A stretch of 38,309 nucleotides of DNA from Actinomycetes bacterium (lineage in GTDB: Bacteria; Actinomycetota; Acidimicrobiia; Acidimicrobiales; Ilumatobacteraceae), in assembly GCA_014190095.1 (NCBI GenBank), contig BJFW01000010.1, positions 1 through 38,309 of the forward strand, read 5' to 3'. Of this stretch, positions 9,123 through 17,464 are shown piece by piece (the first letter of the stretch is position 1; every line of letters starts with the position of its first letter). The position numbers and the translations under genes are program-made. Under the pieces are notes generated by a model. The model was given only the letters and a program-made list of their open reading frames with translations. It was not told the origin of the DNA and did not search any database.

Positions 9123-10094
9123 TTAGGCAGCGCGGAGGGCTCGCCAGATGGCGCGGTAATTGGGGTATTCGTAGACGTCGTTGACGTAACCCGACTTGCG
9201 CAACTCGGCGTGATACTTCGGCAAAGATCGGAATGGAATTCCAGCATCTGTGTGATGAGCAATGTGCCACCCAAGGTTGAACGGAACAAACAAGAAACTT
9301 GCAATTGGATGTTGACGTACTGAATGTGTGGTCACTCGGCGATCGTCGTCTGCGCGCAGGCCACCATGCTCTGCAATAGATCGCAGTCTGTTCATTACTC
9401 GCCACACCGTGAGCTGTGGAATGAACCAGAAAGCTACGTAAACAACCGGATGAGACACAAGTGAAATTGAAATGAGCAAGGCAATTTGAGTGACGAGAAT
9501 TTTCACTTGTGTTCGTTTGCCGAATCCATCTTTGCGCAGTGGATGTCGAAATTGGTCCCGAATCATTTTGAAGCCTGTAATGCCCAGAGCGTCACGACGC
9601 ATCTTGCGCCAGAAACTGTCGCTTGTGATTGGGTAGTTGGCGTATAACGGAATGTCAGGTTCGTTTGGTCCGAACTCTTCGCGATGATGCGCCATGTGCA
9701 CATAGCGATACGCATCGGAGTTCACGAATGACAGATACCCGAGCAACCATCTTCCTGCGAAGTCATTGAGTTTTCGATTGCTGAACAAAAGACGGTGCAC
9801 AGATTCGTGCATCATGGCCAGGATTTGTGCGTGCGCACGACCCATCAGCACGAATGCAATGACGTATGTAAGTGGATTGTGGAGTGTTAGTGCAGCCCAC
9901 ACAATGACAATGTTTTGAACATAGATACTGGCAACCGAAATTGCATTGCGAACGTTTGGGATGCGACGCAACTCTGCACGTAATTCTGGTTTTGGGTGAC
10001 CATTTGGCGTGATGCGGGAAGAGGGTGACACTTCGGTGAATGCAGACGAATTGGGAACCATTCCGCCGAGGCGAGGTGAGGCCGTTGTGCTCAT
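9123..10094 (-). CDS. Membrane fatty acid desaturase family protein
   Basis: Histidine boxes HESVH, HMAHH, HIAHH plus hydrophobic segments. Confidence 0.88.
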   Translation of the reverse strand: MSTTASPRLGGMVPNSSAFTEVSPSSRITPNGHPKPELRAELRRIPNVRNAISVASIYVQNIVIVWAALTLHNPLTYVIAFVLMGRAHAQILAMMHESVHRLLFSNRKLNDFAGRWLLGYLSFVNSDAYRYVHMAHHREEFGPNEPDIPLYANYPITSDSFWRKMRRDALGITGFKMIRDQFRHPLRKDGFGKRTQVKILVTQIALLISISLVSHPVVYVAFWFIPQLTVWRVMNRLRSIAEHGGLRADDDRRVTTHSVRQHPIASFLFVPFNLGWHIAHHTDAGIPFRSLPKYHAELRKSGYVNDVYEYPNYRAIWRALRAA

Positions 10095-10104
10095 TAAGAA
10101 CTGT

Positions 10105-10722
10105 TTACCACTTGCGGTCTACCCATTCCTGCAGGTGCGGGCGTTCGTTGCCAATAGTGGTGTCAAGGCCGTGTCCTGGAAGAACGATGGTGTCGGCTGG
10201 AAACGTGAACAACTTCGTATCAATGGAATGAATGATGGTGTCGAAGTCGCCGCCTTCGAGCGCGGTGTTGCCCGGGCCGCCAGGAAACAATGTGTCACCA
10301 GTGAAGAGCAGTGGCGTATCGGCAACTGCAAACGAGATAGAGCCTTCGGTGTGGCCGGGATTATGTATGGCATGCAATCGAAGTTTTCCCACTTCAATTA
10401 CTTCAGCGTCATCAATAAACACGTCGTAGCCGACATCTTTCAACCGCGGTGCATCTAAAGCGGTAACAGCGACTTCGTAACCTGCTTCACGCATTGCAGG
10501 CACTGCCTGAATGTGGTCCCAGTGACCGTGTGTTTCAAGCACTCGTCGTACGCCAAGCGTGCGGCACAGCTCCAAGAGCTGTTCATGTTCGTTTGCTGCG
10601 TCAATAAGAACAGCTTCGCCAGTGGCTGTGCACCGAATAACAAACACGTTGTTGTCGTATGGCCCAACAACAACTTTGTGAACTTCAACGTTGGTGTCTT
10701 TCCAGTGCAGCGTTGCGCTCAT
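10105..10722 (-). CDS. MBL-fold metallo-hydrolase (glyoxalase II-like)
   Basis: ETHGHWDHIQAVPAM (HxHxDH-type motif), HNPGHTEGSISF, LFTGDTLFPGGPGNT, VLPGHG. Confidence 0.9.
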   Translation of the reverse strand: MSATLHWKDTNVEVHKVVVGPYDNNVFVIRCTATGEAVLIDAANEHEQLLELCRTLGVRRVLETHGHWDHIQAVPAMREAGYEVAVTALDAPRLKDVGYDVFIDDAEVIEVGKLRLHAIHNPGHTEGSISFAVADTPLLFTGDTLFPGGPGNTALEGGDFDTIIHSIDTKLFTFPADTIVLPGHGLDTTIGNERPHLQEWVDRKW

Positions 10723-11123
10723 GATGAAACGACCTCAAATCCAAGAGAAAGCGCAACGGGTATCTGCGCTGGATCAAACGTTACAAACGAAACGGGTTGC
10801 GGAAGGCGTTGAGCAGCAGAAAGGTGCAGCGCATCGCTGATATGCAGTGGTTGTTCGCGGATCAGATGGGATGCGTCGTCAAGACAGCGTTGATCGAGTG
10901 GAACGACTGCGACGTAATCCCATGTGTGGCGGATGGCGTCTTCAAGGTCGCGGCGAAGAATTGGCTCTTCGGTCAGGCGGTCGATTGCTGCGAGTGCTTC
11001 TGTGAGAGCGATTGCGCTGGCGCACCAATGAGGATCACTCTTCAATGCATCGTGAGTGATGTTTCTTGCAGGTCCGGAAATGTGCAAAGCAATGAGTGCA
11101 CTGGTGTCGAGCACAACGGTCAT
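10719..11123 (-). CDS. vapC: PIN-domain toxin, VapC family
   Basis: MTVVLDTSALIALHISG (first PIN Asp), ALTEALAAIDRL, HISDALHLSAAQRL, FVTFDPAQ. Confidence 0.88.
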   Translation of the reverse strand: MTVVLDTSALIALHISGPARNITHDALKSDPHWCASAIALTEALAAIDRLTEEPILRRDLEDAIRHTWDYVAVVPLDQRCLDDASHLIREQPLHISDALHLSAAQRLPQPVSFVTFDPAQIPVALSLGFEVVSS

Positions 11124-11422
11124 CCGCGCACCTCGCGAAGGAGTTGGTCAATACGTGCTCCGCTGTGAACTGAAACTGGTTCGCTCAATACAAAAGCATC
11201 TTTTCTGCGTGGGGCAATGAGTGCGGTCTTGGCAATGAGTTCCGTTATCGAAACTTGAGAGCTTGTGTAGTGCAGTGGACCGAGCAGTGCAACGGGTTCT
11301 CCACTCACCGAGATCACAATGTTTTCGCCAGCACCTGCACGCTGTACAAACTTTGCAGACTGCTCTCGCAGTTCGCGAATGCCGAGATGCCTTGTGGTTA
11401 TTGGCTTTGTCTGTTTGGCCAT
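11120..11422 (-). CDS. Phd/YefM-family antitoxin
   Basis: LGIRELREQSAKFVQRAGAGENIVISVSGEPVALLGPL is Phd/YefM-like; ATGA overlap with the PIN toxin. Confidence 0.87.
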   Translation of the reverse strand: MAKQTKPITTRHLGIRELREQSAKFVQRAGAGENIVISVSGEPVALLGPLHYTSSQVSITELIAKTALIAPRRKDAFVLSEPVSVHSGARIDQLLREVRG

Positions 11423-11452
11423 GACAATAGGTTAGGGCGATTTCACCTTATT

Positions 11453-11472
11453 TGTGTACATAGGTGTACACA
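11453..11472. promoter_or_regulatory. Perfect inverted repeat TGTGTACA-TAGG-TGTACACA, candidate antitoxin operator
   Basis: 8-bp perfect arms, 4-bp spacer, 30 bp upstream of the antitoxin ATG (11422). Confidence 0.7.
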
Positions 11473-11515
11473 TTGGAATTGGCGTAATGACCGGTGCTTG
11501 GGCAAGGATGTTGGA

Positions 11516-12631
11516 ATGAACTTTGCATTCACAGAAGAACAAGAAGAACTCCGTAAAACAGTCCGTGCGTTTCTTGACTCGAAGTCACCAGAAACTGCTG
11601 TGCGCGAGCAGATGGAAACCGAAAAAGGTTTTGATCCTGCAGTGTGGTCGCAAATGGGTGAGCAGATGGGACTTCAAGGATTGTCAATTCCTGAAGAGTT
11701 TGGTGGCTCCGGTTACAGCTTCATCGAACAAGGTGTAGTTCTTGAAGAAATGGGACGCGCATTGTTGTGCGCACCGTATTTCTCCACAGTTGTTCTTGCA
11801 GCGAACACGCTGTTGCTCAGCGGTGACGAAGCAGCAAAGAAGAAGTCATTGCCAGGAATTGCAAGCGGCGAGTTCACCGCAACTCTTGCAACCACCGAGC
11901 CTTCGGGTAAGTGGGATGAAAAGGGAATCACCATGGAGGCCAAGGGCAGCGGAAGTGATTTCACGCTGACCGGCACCAAGATGTTCGTGATCGACGGTCA
12001 TACTGCAGATTTGATCATCGTTGCTGCACGTACAGGCAAGGGTGTTTCGTTGTTCGCAGTAGACGGCAATGCGAAAGGACTAACCCGCACAGCACTTTCC
12101 ACCATGGACCAAACGCGCAAGCAAGCAAAGTTGGAGTTCAATGCAACTCCAGCGACGTTGATTGGAACCGAAGGTAAGGGCTGGGACGTGTTGAGCAAGG
12201 TGTTCGATCTTGCTGCTGTTGCACTTGCTGCAGAGCAAGTTGGTGGTGCTCAGAAAGTACTTGAAATGGCAGTTGAGTACGCCAAGGTTCGTGTGCAGTT
12301 CGGTCGCCCAATTGGTTCGTTCCAGGCAATCAAGCATAAGTGTGCAGACATGTTGCTTGAAGTTGAATCAGCAAAGTCGGCTGCTTACTACGGCATGTGG
12401 TGTGCAGCAGAAATGAACGACGAACTTGCTTCGGTTGCTTCGCTTGCTAAGGCCTATTGCTCTGAGGCGTACTTCCACGCTGCTGCTGAGAACATTCAGA
12501 TTCATGGCGGTATCGGCTTTACCTGGGAACACCCGGCACATTTGTACTTCAAGCGTGCAAAGTCGAGTGAGTTGTTGTTCGGTGATCCTTCATATCATCG
12601 TGAACTTCTTGCACAGCGCATTGGCATTTAA
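11516..12631 (+). CDS. Acyl-CoA dehydrogenase
   Basis: MNFAFTEEQEELRKTVRAFLDSK, LATTEPSG, VQFGRPIGSFQAIKHKCADML, IHGGIGFTWEHPAHLYFKRAKSSE. Confidence 0.93.
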   Translation: MNFAFTEEQEELRKTVRAFLDSKSPETAVREQMETEKGFDPAVWSQMGEQMGLQGLSIPEEFGGSGYSFIEQGVVLEEMGRALLCAPYFSTVVLAANTLLLSGDEAAKKKSLPGIASGEFTATLATTEPSGKWDEKGITMEAKGSGSDFTLTGTKMFVIDGHTADLIIVAARTGKGVSLFAVDGNAKGLTRTALSTMDQTRKQAKLEFNATPATLIGTEGKGWDVLSKVFDLAAVALAAEQVGGAQKVLEMAVEYAKVRVQFGRPIGSFQAIKHKCADMLLEVESAKSAAYYGMWCAAEMNDELASVASLAKAYCSEAYFHAAAENIQIHGGIGFTWEHPAHLYFKRAKSSELLFGDPSYHRELLAQRIGI

Positions 12632-12645
12632 GTGAGAAGCGCAGC

Positions 12646-13104
12646 ATGTCTGCGATAACACTGCTGTTTGTAGCACTTTCAGCAGTTTCGACGTTTGTCA
12701 TTGCTGCGGTCGTGATTGGTCGCGAAGCCCAACGTCTAGACGGTGTTGCTCCTCGCGCGGTGTACGACCCGGATGAGGCAACTCGGTACGTGGCAGATCA
12801 TTTACCTGCAGGTACTCAGTCGCGCTTAACCTTTGACGAACTTCGCAAGTTGCTCGTTTTGCACATGAGGTGGATGCACGATAAAGGCCTGCAGCCCGCG
12901 GACGTTATTGATCGCAAGCAAGACATTGATTCGACGCTTGTTGTCGGAGAAGAGACGCTTACGGCGTACCTAATTGGTAAAGCTGAGGAGTCAAATATCG
13001 ATGTGCTTGATGACGTTGATCTTGTGCACGTAGTACGTGCGCACCTCGACTATTTCGAAGCGATTGGGGCAGTTGGCCCTAGCGCTTCGACCAACGATCT
13101 CTGA
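12646..13104 (+). CDS. Hypothetical protein with N-terminal transmembrane segment
   Basis: 152-aa ORF 14 bp after the acyl-CoA dehydrogenase; hydrophobic N-terminus, acidic soluble remainder. Confidence 0.7.
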   Translation: MSAITLLFVALSAVSTFVIAAVVIGREAQRLDGVAPRAVYDPDEATRYVADHLPAGTQSRLTFDELRKLLVLHMRWMHDKGLQPADVIDRKQDIDSTLVVGEETLTAYLIGKAEESNIDVLDDVDLVHVVRAHLDYFEAIGAVGPSASTNDL

Positions 13105-14618
13105 CCAAGCACGTTTTGCTTCCACACCGAGATATAACGCTCGAGATGTGGGTTGAAATAGGGATCATCATCTAGTTTGTCGCGCCAGCGCTTTCCGATA
13201 GATGCAACCTCAAACGGACGCAGTTTCGGAGACCGAGTTTTTGACTCAAAGTGATACAGCTGCGCATGCGGAGTCCACACAATTCGGTATCCGGCATCAC
13301 GCAGCTTTAATCCGAAATCAACGTCGTTGTAGTTGGATGGAAACAGTGTGCATAAGCCGCCCACTTCAAGGAATGCGCTGCGCTTTATGAGCACACAAGC
13401 TGCAATAACTCCTGAAACCTCACGTTGTACGCGCAGCATGTTCTGCGCACCAACATGCTGTGGCGAACGATGTCGGTACAGGTCGTAGGGGATTGGATTC
13501 AAAATGTGGCCAGCGCTTTGAATGAGACCGTCTTCGTACAACAGCATTGGCCCCGCCATGGCAACTTCCGGATCTTCGAGAAGGCCCATCAGTGTTTCAA
13601 TTGCATCGGGTGAAATAAACTCGGTGTCGTCATTGAGCAGCAAGATGTAGTCGCCATCGGAACTCACTACGCCCAGGTTCACTTTTTCGGCAAAGTTGAA
13701 CTCCTGGTCGTACTCCACCACCTTGATCAAGTTCGAGCCAGCATCAAGAATTTCATTGCGCGACATTTGTGGGGTTTCCTTGTCAAGAACCGCAACAATT
13801 TCGAGATTTTTGTAAGTACAGGTGTTGCGCAGCGAACGAATGGCATGCGCAGCCATGACGATATTTTTCCCACGAATTTCTTGCACCGTTCCTCGCGTAG
13901 GCACAATGACACTGATCTTTGGCTTGCGAGAGACGTGTCGATTCACACGTACTACTGGAACATTGGTGTCAATACTGCACTCAGCATTAATTCCTGTTCG
14001 TGTGCAATGTTCGGTGACTGCGTCAAGGCTTGCAGTTGGTTCTATGCGATCTTGTGTTGACATGCACAGCACTTCGGCAATTCGAATGGCATTCTTACTG
14101 TGCTCGGAAAGGCGTAGAGAACGATCATGGCTATGCAGCTTTGAAAGGAATGTTGCACCACCAGCTAGAGCCGCAACGCGGGCTCGTACTGCAACCAAAT
14201 CGCCAACGTAGTTGTGCGAACGAAGGCGCTCGGGCGACCAGCCAGGGCGGCGCACATTCGTAACTTCTTCGAACCGCGATGGCCTGCCGTGTGAGGAATC
14301 TCCGTAGATGAAGTCAATGCCTGGTTGCTCGGTTAATTTCTGATCAATAATCGCTAGGGCGTGTGGGGAAAGTTCATCACCTGCCCGTAGAAATACCACA
14401 ACAGCGTGTTCGATAACCACGACGTCACTTCGTGCAATCACGATTGAGCTGGTGCGCATCTTTCGTGTTCGCGTGACGCGTTCATGATCAAGAGATGATT
14501 CGCTGATGATCCAATGGTTTGGAACAATGCTGCTTTCACGCAGCGATTTTGCGGTCTTGCGAAGTTGGCGCACTGAGCAGTGTGCTCCGCTGGTCACAAC
14601 AATGAAGGAGTGTCTCAA
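13050..14618 (-). CDS. Family 2 glycosyltransferase with degenerate N-terminal GT-like domain
   Basis: C-terminal GT2: PKISVIVPTRG, YILLLNDDTEFISPDAIETL, GVIAACVLIKRSAFLEVGGL, NDVDFGLKLRDAGYRIVWTP. TTG start at 14618 overlaps the upstream TGA (TTGA). Confidence 0.85.
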   Translation of the reverse strand: MRHSFIVVTSGAHCSVRQLRKTAKSLRESSIVPNHWIISESSLDHERVTRTRKMRTSSIVIARSDVVVIEHAVVVFLRAGDELSPHALAIIDQKLTEQPGIDFIYGDSSHGRPSRFEEVTNVRRPGWSPERLRSHNYVGDLVAVRARVAALAGGATFLSKLHSHDRSLRLSEHSKNAIRIAEVLCMSTQDRIEPTASLDAVTEHCTRTGINAECSIDTNVPVVRVNRHVSRKPKISVIVPTRGTVQEIRGKNIVMAAHAIRSLRNTCTYKNLEIVAVLDKETPQMSRNEILDAGSNLIKVVEYDQEFNFAEKVNLGVVSSDGDYILLLNDDTEFISPDAIETLMGLLEDPEVAMAGPMLLYEDGLIQSAGHILNPIPYDLYRHRSPQHVGAQNMLRVQREVSGVIAACVLIKRSAFLEVGGLCTLFPSNYNDVDFGLKLRDAGYRIVWTPHAQLYHFESKTRSPKLRPFEVASIGKRWRDKLDDDPYFNPHLERYISVWKQNVLGQRSLVEALGPTAPIASK

Positions 14619-14890
14619 GAGGCAGCCTTTTTTACGGCGAAGCGAACCCAGCGTGGAGCATGGCGATAGGCGAAACGAACTGGACGCAACCAGCCTTGGT
14701 GTACCCAATCGATTTGCTGCGAAGCCTGGCTTTCGCGCGCGAAGGACTTACTGAAGTGGTAGTCCTCCATTGAGGCATCCTTGCCGTACTTGGCAGCCAC
14801 CCTCAGTTCTGCTCGGGCACCAAATTCGGCGTCGCGAGCGACAAGTTCTTCTAATTTTGCGTTCACCGCAGGATCGTGTGACAACGCCAT
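14615..14890 (-). CDS. Small hypothetical protein upstream of the glycosyltransferase
   Basis: 91 aa, MALSHDPAVNAKLEELVARDAEFGARAELRVAAKYG...; start and stop fit the operon with a TTGA overlap. Confidence 0.65.
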   Translation of the reverse strand: MALSHDPAVNAKLEELVARDAEFGARAELRVAAKYGKDASMEDYHFSKSFARESQASQQIDWVHQGWLRPVRFAYRHAPRWVRFAVKKAAS

Positions 14891-14919
14891 ATACCTAAGC
14901 CTAATGAACGATAAAAGTT

Positions 14920-15720
14920 CTAGATCATCATGTTCAATTGACTGACAATTCGCTGTGCAAGCGCAGTATCACCAGTAGATGTCCAAGCCAACTCTGTCGA
15001 TTGTTTTCTGCCGGTAGCAAGTGCTGTAAACACAGTGCTGTCTAACGATATTTCACACAACATCTTGGCTGGGGCTGAAGCAACAATGTTGGCGCGTCCT
15101 TCGGTAACCGAAATGTAAATGGTGCGTTGTACAGCGCCAGTAATGGTGATTGATACTGACTCGCCCTCTGGAGTGGCTGCGCGCTTGCCGACAACGATGG
15201 GAAGCGTTCGGATGAGACGATCAATGGTGTGCTCTGCGCACGGTCCGCCATGATTGCCCGCAATGTTTAGAGCTCGGCGAATGTCTTGATCGTGAATCCA
15301 CAGGTCAAGAATACGAATGTCGAGGAAATCTCCAAGAGTTCCAGGACCCGTCGGCATCATCATTGGCTTAGCGAAATACTCTGCATCGGCGGTTCGAAGT
15401 TGCTGAGCGCGCTCTGCTGCAGTTGCTTTCCATTCGGCAAACACTTCGCTTCCTGAAAGCGAACGTCGTGCATCAATTTCATGCTCGTTGTGTTCGCCGA
15501 TCGGATTTTTGATGTAGTCGTACTTTGGAGACTTATGAGTTGTTGGTGGTTTGCCAAGCAACATGTTCTCAATGCCAACGAGGTGCGAGATATTGTCTTG
15601 TACGCTCCACCCAGGACAATCTGTTGGGGTCTTCCACTGATGTTCAGTGAATGGTGCGCAAAGATCAGTCAATGCATCCATTGCTTGAATGGTTAGGGAA
15701 ACTTTTTGTTCAATACTCAT
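14920..15720 (-). CDS. Maleylpyruvate isomerase N-terminal / mycothiol-dependent TIGR03083-type protein
   Basis: DCPGWSVQDNISHLVGIENMLLG; later DIRILDLWIHDQDIRRAL. The start at 15720 (MSIEQKVSL) is more plausible than the track extension. Confidence 0.8.
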   Translation of the reverse strand: MSIEQKVSLTIQAMDALTDLCAPFTEHQWKTPTDCPGWSVQDNISHLVGIENMLLGKPPTTHKSPKYDYIKNPIGEHNEHEIDARRSLSGSEVFAEWKATAAERAQQLRTADAEYFAKPMMMPTGPGTLGDFLDIRILDLWIHDQDIRRALNIAGNHGGPCAEHTIDRLIRTLPIVVGKRAATPEGESVSITITGAVQRTIYISVTEGRANIVASAPAKMLCEISLDSTVFTALATGRKQSTELAWTSTGDTALAQRIVSQLNMMI

Positions 15721-15727
15721 ACGCGCC

Positions 15728-16426
15728 TCACAGTGCTGGGTTTTGGACAGTCTTCCATTCACGTGCCTTGAGATACGGGTTGAAGACATTTCCGATGTGT
15801 TCAAGGTCTGCTTGGGTCTTTGGTGTCTTGATTTCATACAGACCGGGGAAGTTTGCATACGACACCGTGAGGTCCCACAGCTCAATTGCGTCGCTTCCTT
15901 CTGGTGCAGGAACAACAACGGGACCAAATACTGCACGGCCACTTGCAAACTTCAGAATAGGAACACCAAACCCTCCCAGTTCCTTCGCTGCAAATTCATG
16001 ATCGTTGCGCACATCATCATGCGTGCTCGCATCGGCCAACGCATCACTCCAAGCATTGAGCGGCGCACCAATGTCGGCAAGCAACTGCAGTGCCGTTTCC
16101 TCTTCGTATGGTCGACGACCTTCAATGTGTAACGCATTGCCAATTGCTTCGTACCACTTGTCGCACAAATCCATGTCTATGCGACGCAGCCACGCACCAA
16201 TGCGCATCGGAGTCCAACCAAATGAAACCTCGCGCTCCCATGGGTGCTTTTTCCCTTCAAGACGGTTGATCTCTTCCAGGCTGAAGAACTTCCAACTGAT
16301 GGCAACGCCATTCTGGGATCGCACATTGCGAATCCACAGCGAGGTTTGATGGGCCCAAGGGCACATGGGGTCAAAATAGAAGTCCACGGCTGAAGCTGAC
16401 TTCGGGTTGTGCTTCGAGGTCGTCAT
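15728..16426 (-). CDS. DsbA-family thioredoxin-fold protein (Rv2466c-like)
   Basis: AVDFYFDPMCPWAHQTSLWIRNV; GVPILKFASGRAVFGPVV (cis-Pro loop). Confidence 0.82.
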   Translation of the reverse strand: MTTSKHNPKSASAVDFYFDPMCPWAHQTSLWIRNVRSQNGVAISWKFFSLEEINRLEGKKHPWEREVSFGWTPMRIGAWLRRIDMDLCDKWYEAIGNALHIEGRRPYEEETALQLLADIGAPLNAWSDALADASTHDDVRNDHEFAAKELGGFGVPILKFASGRAVFGPVVVPAPEGSDAIELWDLTVSYANFPGLYEIKTPKTQADLEHIGNVFNPYLKAREWKTVQNPAL

Positions 16427-16450
16427 GGTCTCAGACTAGATTTAATTGGC

Positions 16451-16675
16451 ATGAAACGTCCTAGTCGGTTTGAACACACACGATTCCTTGGCGATAAACG
16501 CACCCAATTGGTGTATGACCTAGATGAATGGACTGACGAAGCTGTCGTGAATGAGATCTCGGAGAGCGGGGTGGGACTGTGCTTTGGCCCTGACACTCTC
16601 GCTGAAGCACGAAATCGCGGCTACACCTTGGCCGCACCTGGTGTCTCGCGTCGCCAACTTAAGCCACGCGCATAA
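16451..16675 (+). CDS. Small hypothetical protein
   Basis: MKRPSRFEHTRFLGDKRTQLVYDLDEWTDEAVVNEISESGVGLCFGPDTLAEARNRGYTLAAPGVSRRQLKPRA; 74 aa, 3 bp before the next gene. Confidence 0.65.
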   Translation: MKRPSRFEHTRFLGDKRTQLVYDLDEWTDEAVVNEISESGVGLCFGPDTLAEARNRGYTLAAPGVSRRQLKPRA

Positions 16676-16678
16676 GTT

Positions 16679-17464
16679 GTGAGCGCAACCGAAAGCGCTT
16701 CTCAAATGAATGGCTCGTTCCTTTCGGGCGGGTTAAGCCTTGCGCGATATTTGGCGCAACCAACGGGGAAAACCGGTGCGCTACCAGCCATGGTGCTGTG
16801 CCACGGATTCCCAAGTGGAGGAATTGACGCACGACATTCTGCTGGAACCTTTTCCGAACTGTGTGATCGCGTTGCTAACGAACTTGGTTGGACTGCAATG
16901 ACGTTTACCTTTCGCGGGTGTGCAACCAGCGAAGGCGATTTTTCAATGCAAGGTTGGATTGATGACTTGCGCGCTGCAATTACGCACGTAGTTGCAGAGT
17001 CATCACCGAGCGGTATTTGGCTTGTAGGCAACAATACGGGTGGATCACTCGCCTTGTGTGTTGCGGCCGATGACCCACGTGTGAATGGATGTGCGTTGCT
17101 CGGTGCGCGCGCAGACTTTGATGACTGGGCAGAACAGCCGCGTCGCTTTCTTGAACACTCACGCGAAATTGGTGCAATTCGTCGACCGAACTTCCCACCT
17201 TCAGTTGAAGAGTGGGGTCGTGAGCTTCGTCGCTTCCGACCAACCGATGCGGCACGTCGGTTTGCTCCGCGACCGTTGTTCTTGATGCACGGACAAGATG
17301 ATGACATTGTGCCGACTGCAGATTCGCGAGTGTTAGCGCAGGCTCATGGTGCGGCTGAACTGCAAATCATCCAAGGCGCTGGGCATCGACTGCGTCACGA
17401 TCCTCGTGCAATGGCTGTTCTACTCGGCTGGCTTGATCGTCAGCGCACACTCGCTGCAATGTAG
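16679..17464 (+). CDS. Alpha/beta hydrolase
   Basis: LCHGFPSGG, FRGCATSEGDF, LVGNNTGGSLAL (nucleophile region), FLMHGQDDDIVP, GAGHRLRHDP; GTG start. Confidence 0.82.
   Translation: MSATESASQMNGSFLSGGLSLARYLAQPTGKTGALPAMVLCHGFPSGGIDARHSAGTFSELCDRVANELGWTAMTFTFRGCATSEGDFSMQGWIDDLRAAITHVVAESSPSGIWLVGNNTGGSLALCVAADDPRVNGCALLGARADFDDWAEQPRRFLEHSREIGAIRRPNFPPSVEEWGRELRRFRPTDAARRFAPRPLFLMHGQDDDIVPTADSRVLAQAHGAAELQIIQGAGHRLRHDPRAMAVLLGWLDRQRTLAAM

Noticed and set aside
9058-9405. N-terminal extension of the sufC ORF to 9405
   Set aside because: Overlaps the desaturase coding region on the same strand, has no SufC-like sequence, and a good GTG start exists at 9057.
10719-11472. Toxin-antitoxin pair as part of a mobile island
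   Set aside because: No transposase, integrase, tRNA or flanking direct repeats seen; only the two TA genes are accessory-like.
15721-15948. N-terminal extension of the maleylpyruvate isomerase-like ORF
   Set aside because: Overlaps the DsbA-family gene on the same strand; the conserved domain begins at MSIEQKVSL.
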